The position numbers were made by a program, and so were the translations under genes. Positions 56,374-64,000 of a stretch of 64,000 bases of DNA are shown piece by piece; within the stretch, counting starts at the first letter, position 1; each line of letters opens with the position of its first letter. The notes below the pieces were generated by a model. That model was not told the DNA's origin. It did no database searches and saw only the letters and a list, made by a program, of their open reading frames with translations. The DNA comes from Thermomicrobiales bacterium (GTDB taxonomy: Bacteria; Chloroflexota; Chloroflexia; Thermomicrobiales; UBA6265): contig JAUJOZ010000003.1 of the NCBI GenBank assembly GCA_030447415.1, forward strand, positions 147,542 through 211,541, written 5' to 3'.

Positions 56374-57213
56374 TCATCTTGAGCGTGCCGGTTTCGCCCC
56401 GCGCCCCGGTCCCCGGCGGCGCTGGCGCGCGGCTTCAAAGAGGATGACCGCACCGGCGACGGCCGCGTTCAGCGACTCCACCCCCGGAGCCAGCGGAATC
56501 GTCGCCTGCTTGGTTCCGAGCGATCGCGCCTCTTCCCCAACCCCGGTCGCTTCCGAGCCGACCACGAGGGCGGCCGGCTGCGTCCAGTCGAGCGCGTCGT
56601 ACGGGAGCGAGCCTCCGGCCTCGGCCACGACCCTCAATGGGCAGACGGCCACGAGCTCCTCGATCGCCTCCGCCGCGAGCGAACGGATCGGGACGCGAAA
56701 GTGGGCTCCCATGCCGGCACGAACAACCTTAGGGTTGAAGGGGTCGACCGACCCCGCCGACAGGTAGACCGCCGTGACACCCGCGCCGGCTGCCGCCCGG
56801 AGGAGCGTGCCGAGGTTACCGGGATCGCGCAGCCGGTCAAGGACAAGGTACAGCGGCGACGCCGTCGCGGGCGGGACGATGACTGGGTAAGGGAAGACGG
56901 CAAGGACACCCTGAGGCGTCACCGTGTCAGCGAGGCCATCGAACAGGGCCTCCGCCACCACCCGTCGCGGCAACCCGGCCGACGACGCATCGAGGACCGG
57001 CAGGTGAACCTCGACACCTTCGCGAAGGACCAGCACGGTGGGCGTGGCACCGGTGCCCAAGGCGTCGGCGACGGCTCGCTGGCCTTCGACCACAAAAGCG
57101 CGCTCGGCCTCGCGCATCTTGCGCTGGCCGAGCGAGCGGACGAACTTCAGGGTCGGGTTCGCGGCGGAGCGGATGACCTCGCCCGGATTGGCCGGGGCCG
57201 GCGGCCGGCGCAC
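56374..57213 (-). CDS. TrmH/SpoU-family RNA methyltransferase
   Basis: The 279-aa SPOUT enzyme methylates a ribose 2'-OH in rRNA or tRNA. The N-terminal substrate-binding domain is typical (ANPTLKFVRSLGQRKMREAE), and motifs 1-3 are LDRLRDPGNLGTLLRAAAGA, LVVGSEATGVGEEA and IPLAPGVESLNAAVAGAVIL. GTG 57213 starts 11 bp after the rplT stop, so the two are co-transcribed. The target nucleotide is not known. Confidence 0.93.
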   Translation of the reverse strand: MRRPPAPANPGEVIRSAANPTLKFVRSLGQRKMREAERAFVVEGQRAVADALGTGATPTVLVLREGVEVHLPVLDASSAGLPRRVVAEALFDGLADTVTPQGVLAVFPYPVIVPPATASPLYLVLDRLRDPGNLGTLLRAAAGAGVTAVYLSAGSVDPFNPKVVRAGMGAHFRVPIRSLAAEAIEELVAVCPLRVVAEAGGSLPYDALDWTQPAALVVGSEATGVGEEARSLGTKQATIPLAPGVESLNAAVAGAVILFEAARQRRRGPGRGAKPARSR

Positions 57214-57223
57214 GCCGACGGGC

Positions 57224-57589
57224 CTAGCGCTGCGCCAGCAGAGCCTGCTTCGCGACCTGGACGACGTCGGCGAAGGCAGTTTCGTCGCGGACGGCGAGGT
57301 CGGCCAGCATCTTCCGGTCGACCGCAACTCCGGCGCGGCTCAGCCCCTGGATGAAGCGACTGTACGGCAAGCCGTTGAGGCGAGCCGCCGCGTTGATCCG
57401 GGTGATCCAGAGTCGGCGCATGTCGCGCTTGCGGGTGCGTCGGTCGCGATACGCGTAGTAGAGCGCGTGCATGAGGGACTCGTGCGCGCGTTTGTAGAGC
57501 CGATTGTTGGTGGCGCGATGGCCTTTCACCTGGGCCAGCACCTTCTTGTGCCGGCGGTGAGCCGCCACGCCGCGCTTAACGCGGGCCAT
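57224..57589 (-). CDS. rplT: 50S ribosomal protein L20
   Basis: The 121-aa protein ([20 protein letters not shown]) contains [40 protein letters not shown] and [20 protein letters not shown], the L20 signature. It is essential for early 50S assembly. It completes the infC-rpmI-rplT operon, where L20 or IF3 often regulates expression. Confidence 0.97.
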   Translation of the reverse strand: MARVKRGVAAHRRHKKVLAQVKGHRATNNRLYKRAHESLMHALYYAYRDRRTRKRDMRRLWITRINAAARLNGLPYSRFIQGLSRAGVAVDRKMLADLAVRDETAFADVVQVAKQALLAQR

Positions 57590-57621
57590 GCCTCTTCCCC
57601 GTTTCCTAATCTGCTCGCGGC

Positions 57622-57837
57622 CTACCCGCCGTACGGCAGCAGACGCTCAACCTGCTTCTTGTCCGATCCCGCAAGCGGCAACATCCGGTCGAACGCCCGC
57701 TTCACGCGGGGAGCCTTCTTGCGGCGGTTGTGGCTCTTCATCCCCTTGGTGCGGAGGATTTTGCCGGTCGCCGTGATCTTGAACCGCTTTTGAGCGCCCT
57801 TATGCGTCTTAAGCTTCGACTTCTTGGCGGTCTTCAC
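57622..57837 (-). CDS. rpmI: 50S ribosomal protein L35
   Basis: The 71-aa protein reads [20 protein letters not shown], then [20 protein letters not shown], as in L35. GTG 57837 follows GGGAG by 9 bases. Its start overlaps the infC 3' end by 29 bp. Confidence 0.95.
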   Translation of the reverse strand: MKTAKKSKLKTHKGAQKRFKITATGKILRTKGMKSHNRRKKAPRVKRAFDRMLPLAGSDKKQVERLLPYGG

Positions 57838-58390
57838 GGCTGTGCGCTCCCTCACGTTCGTGTTGGCTCTGCTTCGGGCGGAGAGGGTTCATGAACATGA
57901 TCATGGTCCTCCCCTCCATCCGCGGCGGCTGCTCGACGTTGCCGTGGGGCCGGAGTTGATCGGCGAGTTGGTCAAGCAAACCTCGGCCGATTTCCGGGTG
58001 TGTGATAGTGCGGCCACGGAAGAGGACGGTCAGCTTAACTTTGTCCCCGGCGTCCAGGAATTTGGCCGCCTGGCGGCCCTTCGTCACCAGATCGTGATCG
58101 TCGATCTTTGGCTCGATCCGCACTTCTTTCAGTTTGGTGACGTGCTGATTCTTGCGCGAGTCCCGCTCCTTGCGACTCTGCTCGTAACGGAACTTCCCGT
58201 AGTCCATGAGGCGGCAGACGGGGGGAATGGCGTTTGGTGCCACCTCCACGAGGTCGAGGCCGCGCTGCCGCGCCATCTCCAGGGCATCTCGAGTCGGGAT
58301 GACGCCGACCTGTTGCCCTTCCTCGTCGATCAAACGGACCTCACGGATCCGGATCCGCTCATTGACACGGGTTTGCACTGGTCTGGAAAT
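57809..58390 (-). CDS. infC: Translation initiation factor IF-3 (AUU start)
   Basis: The 193-aa protein begins VNERIRIREVRLIDEEGQQV and contains LMDYGKFRYEQSRKERDSRK, VRIEPKIDDHDLVTKGRQAA and FRGRTITHPEIG, the IF-3 N- and C-domains. I place the start at ATT 58390 because GGAGG lies 6 bp upstream (58397-58401); the GTG at 58378 lacks a well-placed site. AUU is the classical autoregulated infC start codon in bacteria. The protein promotes start-codon fidelity, and use of AUU lets IF-3 limit its own synthesis. A minus-strand promoter lies at 58491-58519. Confidence 0.93.
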   Translation of the reverse strand: MSRPVQTRVNERIRIREVRLIDEEGQQVGVIPTRDALEMARQRGLDLVEVAPNAIPPVCRLMDYGKFRYEQSRKERDSRKNQHVTKLKEVRIEPKIDDHDLVTKGRQAAKFLDAGDKVKLTVLFRGRTITHPEIGRGLLDQLADQLRPHGNVEQPPRMEGRTMIMFMNPLRPKQSQHEREGAHSREDRQEVEA

Positions 58391-58490
58391 GGCTCGCCTC
58401 CGTAAAGCCTCTCAACGGTCGTGTAAGGGCCGAGCATGACGATACACCGGTACCAACCGGCGACGGCCAGGCCGACTCCGCAGACGTCGG

Positions 58491-58519
58491 AGTGTAGCAT
58501 GACCGCTCATACCGGTCAA
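58491..58519 (-). promoter_or_regulatory. Promoter of infC-rpmI-rplT
   Basis: On the minus strand TTGACC (58519-58514) and TACACT (58496-58491) are separated by 17 bp. The start would lie near 58484, giving a leader of about 95 nt. Confidence 0.7.
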
Positions 58520-59496
58520 TCGGGTGCGCCCACCGGCATCGGCTCAGGCGAGGATGTCCGCAGGAAGTACGCCCGGGTCTCGGCTTCGTCCCGCCGCATC
58601 TGGTGCACCAGGGCCTCGACGCCATCGAAGGTGGCATCGCCGCGCTGGCGCTCGAGCAGATCGACCTCGATGATCTGCCCGTACAGGTCGCCGTCGAAAT
58701 CCAGGACGTGGGTCTCCACCAGCGGTGCTCCCGTGTTCACCGTTGGCCGAGTCCCGACGTACGTCATCGCTCGGTGGGGCGACGTCGCGTTGGGCAGCCA
58801 GGCGAGTGCCGCGTAGATGCCATGGGCGAGCGGCACGAGATGAAGAGGTGGCACGACGTTCGCCGTCGGGAACCCGATGGTCCGGCCGAAATGCGCGCCG
58901 TGAATCACCTCACCGGCGACACGGAGGGGCCGCCCCAACAGTCGATGGGCCGTCGCCACGTCGCCTGCGAGGACCGCCTTGCGGATTGCACTGCTGCTAA
59001 TGACGGTCTCACCGGAGGTGAGGCGCGGCACCGCCTCCACGACAAAACCGAGCTGCTGCCCGATCTTCCGCAGGCGCGGCACGTCGCCGACGCGGTCCTT
59101 CCCCAGGGCGAATGCTTCCCCAACCCAGAGCTCGCGCAGACCGGCCGCGTGAGCGAGCCGGGTCATAAACTCCTCCGGTGATTGCCCGGCGAACGCCCGA
59201 TCGAAGCGCAGCGTCGCGATCTCCCGGACCCCGCTGTCGGACAGGTACTCCAGCTTCTCGGCTGCCGAGCAGAGCCGCCCGGGAAATGCGGCGGGCCGCA
59301 GAACCTGAGACGGTAGTGGCTCGAACGTTACCGCCAGGCTCGTTAGCCCCAGCGCCTCCGCCCGCGCCGCGGCTCGTCGGAGCAGGTGCTGGTGCCCCCG
59401 GTGAACGCCGTCGAACGTGCCAATCGTCACCACTCGCGGACCCAGGGGGAGGTCGGCCAGGTCGGTGAAGAGGCGTGGCGACGACTCACTCGTCAT
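58516..59496 (-). CDS. ribF: Bifunctional riboflavin kinase/FAD synthetase
   Basis: The 326-aa enzyme converts riboflavin to FMN and FAD. The N-terminal nucleotidyltransferase has TIGTFDGVHRGHQHLL and ISSSAIRKAVLAGDVATAHR; the C-terminal kinase has GEVIHGAHFGRTIGFPTANV, TYVGTRPTVNTG and LYGQIIEVDLLERQRGDATF. ATG 59496 overlaps the truB stop by 4 bp (ATGA), following a GGGGAG site. It is the last gene of the infB operon. Confidence 0.95.
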   Translation of the reverse strand: MTSESSPRLFTDLADLPLGPRVVTIGTFDGVHRGHQHLLRRAAARAEALGLTSLAVTFEPLPSQVLRPAAFPGRLCSAAEKLEYLSDSGVREIATLRFDRAFAGQSPEEFMTRLAHAAGLRELWVGEAFALGKDRVGDVPRLRKIGQQLGFVVEAVPRLTSGETVISSSAIRKAVLAGDVATAHRLLGRPLRVAGEVIHGAHFGRTIGFPTANVVPPLHLVPLAHGIYAALAWLPNATSPHRAMTYVGTRPTVNTGAPLVETHVLDFDGDLYGQIIEVDLLERQRGDATFDGVEALVHQMRRDEAETRAYFLRTSSPEPMPVGAPD

Positions 59497-60410
59497 GCGG
59501 CACTCCCCACTACCTTTGTCGGCCGCCAGGACGCCGCCTCCAGATCCGCCAGCCCCACTCCGAGCCACGTCCCGGCCTCGTCGTAGGCGCGGCACGGCCC
59601 ACGTGCCACTCCGTCAGCAGGTACGCGCCCGCCGTGACCCCAGGTGGCCGCCGCCTCGGCGTCGAACAGCAGGGCGGGCCAGTCGCCAAGCACGGCGTCC
59701 GGGTGAAACGCCAAGTCTGGCCAAATCCACGGCAGCGGCGCGTCTGCCAGCTCGGTCAGCGTGACGGCGTGACAGAGGCGAAACGGGCCGGTCCGCAACC
59801 GCACCAGGTTCGAGAGGTGAGCTCCCACATCCAATGCCGTACCGAGATCGCTGGCCAGGGCCCGGACGTAAGTCCCCTTTGAGCAATCAACGAGCAGCGT
59901 CGCGATCGGTGGTGACCACTCCACCAGAGTCAGCGTCGAGATGGTGACGACTCGCGATGGGCGCGCCACCTCCTCGCCTCGACGCGCCAGCTCGTACAGC
60001 CGCCGGCCGCCAATCTTGATCGCTGCGTGCATCGGCGGCACCTGACCGATCTCCCCCTGGAACGCCGCGAGCGCCTGCTGAAGGCGGTCCGCGTCCAGCG
60101 AGGCCGGGTCGGCGACCGCTGTCACGACGCCGTCCGCGTCGGAGCTGTCGGTCTCAACGCCGAAGGTCACCTCGGCGAGGTAGGTTTTCGACGCATCGGT
60201 GAGGTACTCGAGAACGCGAGTTGCGTCACCAACGGCGAGTGGCAGGACACCGGTAGCCGCAGGGTCCAGCGTGCCGGCGTGGCCAATCCGTCGCTCGCCA
60301 AGCAGCCGCCGAGCCCGCGCCACCACGTCGTGGCTGGTCCAGCCCGCGGGTTTGTCGACGACGAGGATGCCGTGAAGACGGGGAGCGGTCCCCTGAGGAT
60401 CAGCCGGCAT
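59493..60410 (-). CDS. truB: tRNA pseudouridine-55 synthase
   Basis: The 305-aa synthase makes the conserved T-loop pseudouridine. Catalytic Asp is in RRIGHAGTLDPAATGVLPLA, and GILVVDKPAGWTSHDVVARA, VPPMHAAIKIGGRRLYELAR and CSKGTYVRALASDLG are conserved. ATG 60410 gives the typical N-terminus; it overlaps the nrnA end by 11 bp. The longer frame is nrnA antisense-like and is not used. Confidence 0.95.
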   Translation of the reverse strand: MPADPQGTAPRLHGILVVDKPAGWTSHDVVARARRLLGERRIGHAGTLDPAATGVLPLAVGDATRVLEYLTDASKTYLAEVTFGVETDSSDADGVVTAVADPASLDADRLQQALAAFQGEIGQVPPMHAAIKIGGRRLYELARRGEEVARPSRVVTISTLTLVEWSPPIATLLVDCSKGTYVRALASDLGTALDVGAHLSNLVRLRTGPFRLCHAVTLTELADAPLPWIWPDLAFHPDAVLGDWPALLFDAEAAATWGHGGRVPADGVARGPCRAYDEAGTWLGVGLADLEAASWRPTKVVGSAA

Positions 60411-61440
60411 CGCTGGCAGCGCCGGACGGAGAACTCCCGGCGGTGAGCTCGGCCACCTTCCGCAGGAATTCGTCCTTTTGCCCGGCCTCAACTTGACAGC
60501 CGGCCGCCCGAGGATGACCGCCGCCGCCAAAGGTCGACGCGATGGCGGCGACATCGACGTCCTCGTGCAGGCTGCGTAGGCTCACCCGCCAGCCGGAACC
60601 TTCCTCGTAAAGGATCGCCGCCGCCCGCGACCCCTCCGTGCCGGCAAGAAAGTTGACCAACCCTTCGGCCTCGCTCGGCACGGCTTGACAGTCGGCGAGG
60701 GTTTCCTGGGTCAGTGCCGTCCAGATCAGCGTGCCGGTCCACTGGACGTGGCTCAGCGCTCGCTGCCACAAGCAGACGGTCGACTTCGGTTTCAAGCGAA
60801 AAAGAGCATCGACAATCGGTGCCGGATTTGCCCCGGCGTCGACCAAGTCGGCCGCCGTGCGCATGGTGCACGAGGTCGTGGCCGGCGTCCGGAGGCCCAG
60901 CGTGTCGCCGTAAATCCCCGCCAGCAGGCACTGTGCAATCGGCGTCGTGAGCTCGACCTTCCAGGCGCCGAGCAACTCGGCGACGATCTCCGCCGCGGAA
61001 GCCGCCTCGGGCACAACGACGTTCACCTGCCCGAAGCGCGCGTTGGTGACGTGGTGGTCGATGTTGACGATCGGAACCGACCCGTCCAGGCGCGACGGAT
61101 CGTCGGTTGAGAAGCTGTCCAGTCGCTTCCGGTCCGAGCAGTCAACGAGGCAAAGCACGTCATAATCCGGCAGCGGGTCGACACCGTAGCGCCGCACCGA
61201 CTCGACCCCGGGGAGAAAGCGAAGGCTGTTCGGTAGCTGCCCATCGCTGACCAGCGTTACCGCCGCCACGCCGAGCTGGGCCAACCCGTGCTGGACGGCG
61301 AGCGGGGAGGCGAGGCCGTCGGCGTCGACGTTTTGGTGCGTCGGCAACAGGACCGTTTTCGCCGTCTGCAGTACTTGAAGCGCGGCCGCCGCGTCCGCGG
61401 GATCAAGGAGCCAGGTGCGGGCAGGGCTGGAGACGGTCAC
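60400..61440 (-). CDS. nrnA: Bifunctional oligoribonuclease / pAp phosphatase NrnA
   Basis: The 346-aa DHH-DHHA1 phosphoesterase degrades nano-RNAs and 3'-phosphoadenosine 5'-phosphate. Motifs are THQNVDADGLASPLAVQHGL (I), CLVDCSDRKRL (II), VNIDHHVTNARFGQVN (III, DHH) and TFGGGGHPRAAGCQVEAGQK (DHHA1). It sits between rbfA (4-bp overlap) and truB, a common order in Gram-positive-type infB operons. Confidence 0.95.
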   Translation of the reverse strand: MTVSSPARTWLLDPADAAAALQVLQTAKTVLLPTHQNVDADGLASPLAVQHGLAQLGVAAVTLVSDGQLPNSLRFLPGVESVRRYGVDPLPDYDVLCLVDCSDRKRLDSFSTDDPSRLDGSVPIVNIDHHVTNARFGQVNVVVPEAASAAEIVAELLGAWKVELTTPIAQCLLAGIYGDTLGLRTPATTSCTMRTAADLVDAGANPAPIVDALFRLKPKSTVCLWQRALSHVQWTGTLIWTALTQETLADCQAVPSEAEGLVNFLAGTEGSRAAAILYEEGSGWRVSLRSLHEDVDVAAIASTFGGGGHPRAAGCQVEAGQKDEFLRKVAELTAGSSPSGAASDAG

Positions 61441-61823
61441 TCCGGTACTCCGGCGTCGGCATCTGACTTCGATCCCCTAGGCCCGCCCGTGTCGAGGTCC
61501 TTCAACACCCGCGCGATCTGCTCCGCATGCTCCATCGAGCGGTCGTCCCGGAACTCCAGTTCTGGGATCTGCCTCATCCGCAGTCGGGGCCTAAGGTGGT
61601 AGCGAATGAAACCCGCGGCCGAGCGGAGCGCCGCCAACGTCTCAGCCCGCTCCTCGTCCGTGCCTAGGACACTGACAAAGACCCGCGCGGAGCGGAGATC
61701 AGGTGTGACCTCCACCACGGTCAGGCTCACAAAGCCGACGCGCGGATCTTTCACCTCGCGGCGGATGATATCCGTCAGTTCCTCGCGCAAGAATTCGCCG
61801 ACCTGCCGCGTGCGTCTGCTCAC
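61437..61823 (-). CDS. rbfA: Ribosome-binding factor A
   Basis: The 128-aa KH-like protein matures the 16S rRNA 5' end. VGEFLREELTDIIRREVKDP, RVGFVSLTVVEVTPDLRSAR and RYHLRPRLRMRQIPELEFRD are the RbfA signature. It overlaps nrnA by 4 bp. The 91-bp spacer to infB shows no other feature. Confidence 0.95.
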   Translation of the reverse strand: MSRRTRQVGEFLREELTDIIRREVKDPRVGFVSLTVVEVTPDLRSARVFVSVLGTDEERAETLAALRSAAGFIRYHLRPRLRMRQIPELEFRDDRSMEHAEQIARVLKDLDTGGPRGSKSDADAGVPE

Positions 61824-61914
61824 GGCACTTCCCTTCCGCGTGCCGGCCAGTGGGAGCGCGCGACCTCAGCGTCGCGCTCTCCCGGCACCGGTGCGCCGAC
61901 CGCAGCGCTCGGCG

Positions 61915-63827
61915 CTACGACCGGGCGACTTCTTCTCGATGGTAGAACTCAATCTGATCGCTCACCTGGAGATCGTTGAACCCATCAAGGCCGAGCCCGC
62001 ATTCGTAACCGGCCGCTACTTCGCGCACGTCGTCCTTGAAGCGCTTCAGCGAGCGGATGCCACCCTCGTGCACCACGGTGCCCGACCGCAGCACGCGCGC
62101 CTTGGAGTTCCGCGTGATCTTTCCGTCGAGGACATAGAGACCCGCCACCACGTCCCCGCTCGGCAACCGGAAGGTGTTGCGCACCTCGGCGTAGCCGTCG
62201 GTTACGTCCTGGAACACGGGCGCCAGGAGGCCTGTCATGGCCGCCTTCACCTCGTCGATCAGGTTGTAGATGATGTTGTAAAAGCGGATGTCGACGCCCG
62301 CCGCGTCCGCCGCCCGCTTCGCGGCGACGTCAGGTCGGACGTTGAAGCCGATGATGATGCTGCGGGTAGCCGAGGCGAGGCTGACATCCGATTCCGTGAC
62401 GGCGCCCGTGCCAGCGAACTGGATGCTCAGCCGAACTCCCTGGTCCGTGTCCTCGTTCAGCCTAAGCAGCGCGTTCTGGATGGCCCCCAGCGAGCCCTGG
62501 ACGTCCGCCTTGAGGATGACCCGCAGTTCGGCCGTCGTGCCTTCTTGCACCTGATTGTAGAGGTCGGTCAGCTTGACGGGTCGATCGCCGACCAGCGCCT
62601 CGGCCCGCCTATGCGCCTGCCGCTCCTCCACGAGTTGGCGGGCGATCTTCTCATCCTCGAACACCTGGAAGGTGTCGCCGGCCTGCGGGACCTCGAGCAG
62701 GCCCAGGATCTCCACCGGAAAACTTGGCTCTGCCCGTCGCACGCGACGCCCGCGGTCATCGAACATCGCCTTGATCCGGCCCCAGGTCGAACCGGCCACG
62801 ACCACATCGCGCAGGTTAAGCGTTCCGCTCTGAACGAGCACGGTTGCCACGGGGCCGCGGGTACGATCGACCTTGGCCTCGATGACGACACCGTTGGCAG
62901 GCTTGTGCGGGTTCGCCTTGAGCTCGTGGACGTCGGCGACGAGGAGGATGACCTCCTCCAGGTCGTCAAGGCCGAGCTTGTCCCGGGCCGACACCTCGAC
63001 GAACGGGACGTCGCCACCCCACTCTTCCGGCACGACCTCGATCTCGCTCAGCTGCTGCTTGACGCGATCCGGATTGGCCGAAGCAAGGTCGATCTTGTTG
63101 ACGGCCACGACCATCGGCACGTTCGCCGACTTGATGTGAGCGACCGCCTCACGCGTCGTCGGCATGACGCCGTCGTCCGCGGCAACGACGAGCACGGCGA
63201 CATCCGTCGCCTGGGCGCCTCGGGCGCGCATCGCCGTAAACGCCTCGTGGCCGGGCGTGTCAAGGAAGGTGATTTTTCGACCCTGCGTCTCGACCTGGTA
63301 GGCGCCGATGTGCTGCGTAATGCCGCCGGCCTCGACCTCGGCGACGTTAGCCGAGCGGATGGCGTCGAGGAGTTTGGTCTTCCCGTGGTCGACGTGGCCC
63401 ATGATGGTGACGACCGGCGGGCGGGCCTGAGCGTTCGGGTCGGTTTCTGCCTCCGACCTCCGGCTCTCGAAGTCGGCCGCCGCTTGCCGCGCAACGTCGT
63501 TGGGCTGCTCGTTCGTCTCCCACCCCAGCGCCGTGGCGACCCGCGCCGCGGTGTCATAGTCGACCTGCTGGTTCAGATTCGCCATGATCCCGAGCTTCAT
63601 CAGCTCCTTGATCACCTCAATACCGGTGGTCTGCAACGACTCAGCCAGCTCGGCGACCGACATGACCGACGGCAGCGTTACCGGCTCCCGCACCACGGGT
63701 GCGGCCCGCCGCAGCGCCACCGTGCGGCCGCCGCCACCACGGCCCGACTTGCCGCCGCGCCGGCCGCCACCAGGGCCGCCGCGCTGCGGTCCGCGGCGGG
63801 TCCCGCGACTCTGAAGGTGTTTGTCAT
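61915..63827 (-). CDS. infB: Translation initiation factor IF-2 (likely frame break near start)
   Basis: The protein of about 637 aa brings fMet-tRNA to the ribosome. G1 is [21 protein letters not shown]3 [18 protein letters not shown]4 NKIDLAS, and domains II-IV end in [12 protein letters not shown]. The N-terminal domain is short and Arg/Gly-rich. GGGAGGAG precedes ATG 63827 (overlapping the ylxR stop), but the main frame is one base off there; one more A in the AAA run after ATGAC would give [13 protein letters not shown] in frame. The only in-frame alternative, TTG 63852, lies upstream of the ribosome-binding site. Confidence 0.93.
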
Positions 63828-64000
63828 CGGTTGCTCTCCTCCCTAACAACAATAATGGTCCCGCTCCGCGGCTGCACCGCGTTCGCTAGCGAGGCGGCGT
63901 GCCGTCGCAAGGTCTCCGCGGCGCCAGCGTCGATGGTGGTCTTCAGTGCGCGACCTAACGTGCCAGTCTCCACGGCACGATCCCAGCACGCCGCCTTGTC
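63824..64000 (-). CDS. ylxR: YlxR-family protein (C-terminal part)
   Basis: The window edge cuts this gene. The visible 58 residues include CWDRAVETGTLGRALKTTID and AETLRRHAASLANAV, then [11 protein letters not shown] and a TGA that overlaps the infB ATG. This matches the C-terminal half of YlxR, a small RNA-binding protein encoded between nusA and infB, which is the position seen here. Confidence 0.75.
   Translation of the reverse strand, partial: DKAACWDRAVETGTLGRALKTTIDAGAAETLRRHAASLANAVQPRSGTIIVVREESNR

Noticed and set aside
61606..63846. 746-aa open frame antisense to infB
   Set aside because: The opposite strand encodes IF-2 with all G motifs.

Overview
The window is about 64 kb of GC-rich chromosomal DNA that is mostly housekeeping genes. 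Gene content and composition suggest a thermophilic or moderately thermophilic Chloroflexota, most like the Thermomicrobia/Sphaerobacter group. The grounds are a 390-aa SigA-type sigma factor, secreted proteins with Ala-Ser-Pro repeats, FemX next to a MurE with an unusual diamino-acid motif, oligopeptide ABC transport, and methylmalonyl-CoA/MeaB metabolism. This placement is inferred from families, not from a database search.

Layout: 0.2-5 kb holds tgt, a broken acpS at the edge, a methyltransferase, tatA, pth and an SDR reductase. 5-7.4 kb holds two decayed IS630-family insertion sequences back to back, sharing one TA target. 7.4-11 kb is an acyl-CoA operon (3-hydroxyacyl-CoA dehydrogenase, acyl-CoA dehydrogenase, B12-binding mutase subunit, MeaB) behind a near-consensus promoter. 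11-14 kb is the minus-strand operon yebC-ruvC-tlyA-larB. 14-25.7 kb carries rpoD with a structured leader, fabF, a candidate 6S RNA, holA, rpsT, murJ, lepA, mazG and aspS. 25.7-31.3 kb is a minus-strand operon: a 42-aa protein, an unrecognised 584-aa protein, a HEAT-repeat protein, femX and murE.

31.4-35.6 kb is the most accessory-looking part. It holds tRNA-Asn, a SnoaL-like protein, an Ala-Ser-Pro-repeat exported protein, a broken DnaJ-type zinc-finger gene, a cysteine-rich Tat-type protein, a 163-aa protein with a precursor-peptide-like domain, and a 53-aa ORF. 35.6-43 kb has an aldehyde dehydrogenase, larE with an Rrf2 regulator, and a dipeptide/oligopeptide ABC transporter. 43-64 kb is core again: a zinc-ribbon membrane protein, rpsO-pnp, mtnP-SEDS-PBP, a zincin, gyrB, plsX, hup, infC-rpmI-rplT-trmH, and ylxR-infB-rbfA-nrnA-truB-ribF.

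The genes combine into recognisable modules: translation initiation and ribosome assembly (infC, infB, rbfA, truB), cell-wall synthesis and export (murE, femX, murJ, SEDS/PBP), mutase-dependent acyl-CoA metabolism, and part of the nickel-pincer cofactor pathway (larB, larE). Core promoters repeatedly show a TATACT or TACACT -10 box. Several genes (both transposases, mazG, infB, the cysteine-rich gene, the zinc-finger gene, acpS) carry single-base frame breaks. Several of these lie in homopolymers and are best explained by base deletions, so sequencing or assembly error must be considered before calling them pseudogenes. I found no CRISPR array, no prophage and no obvious defence system.
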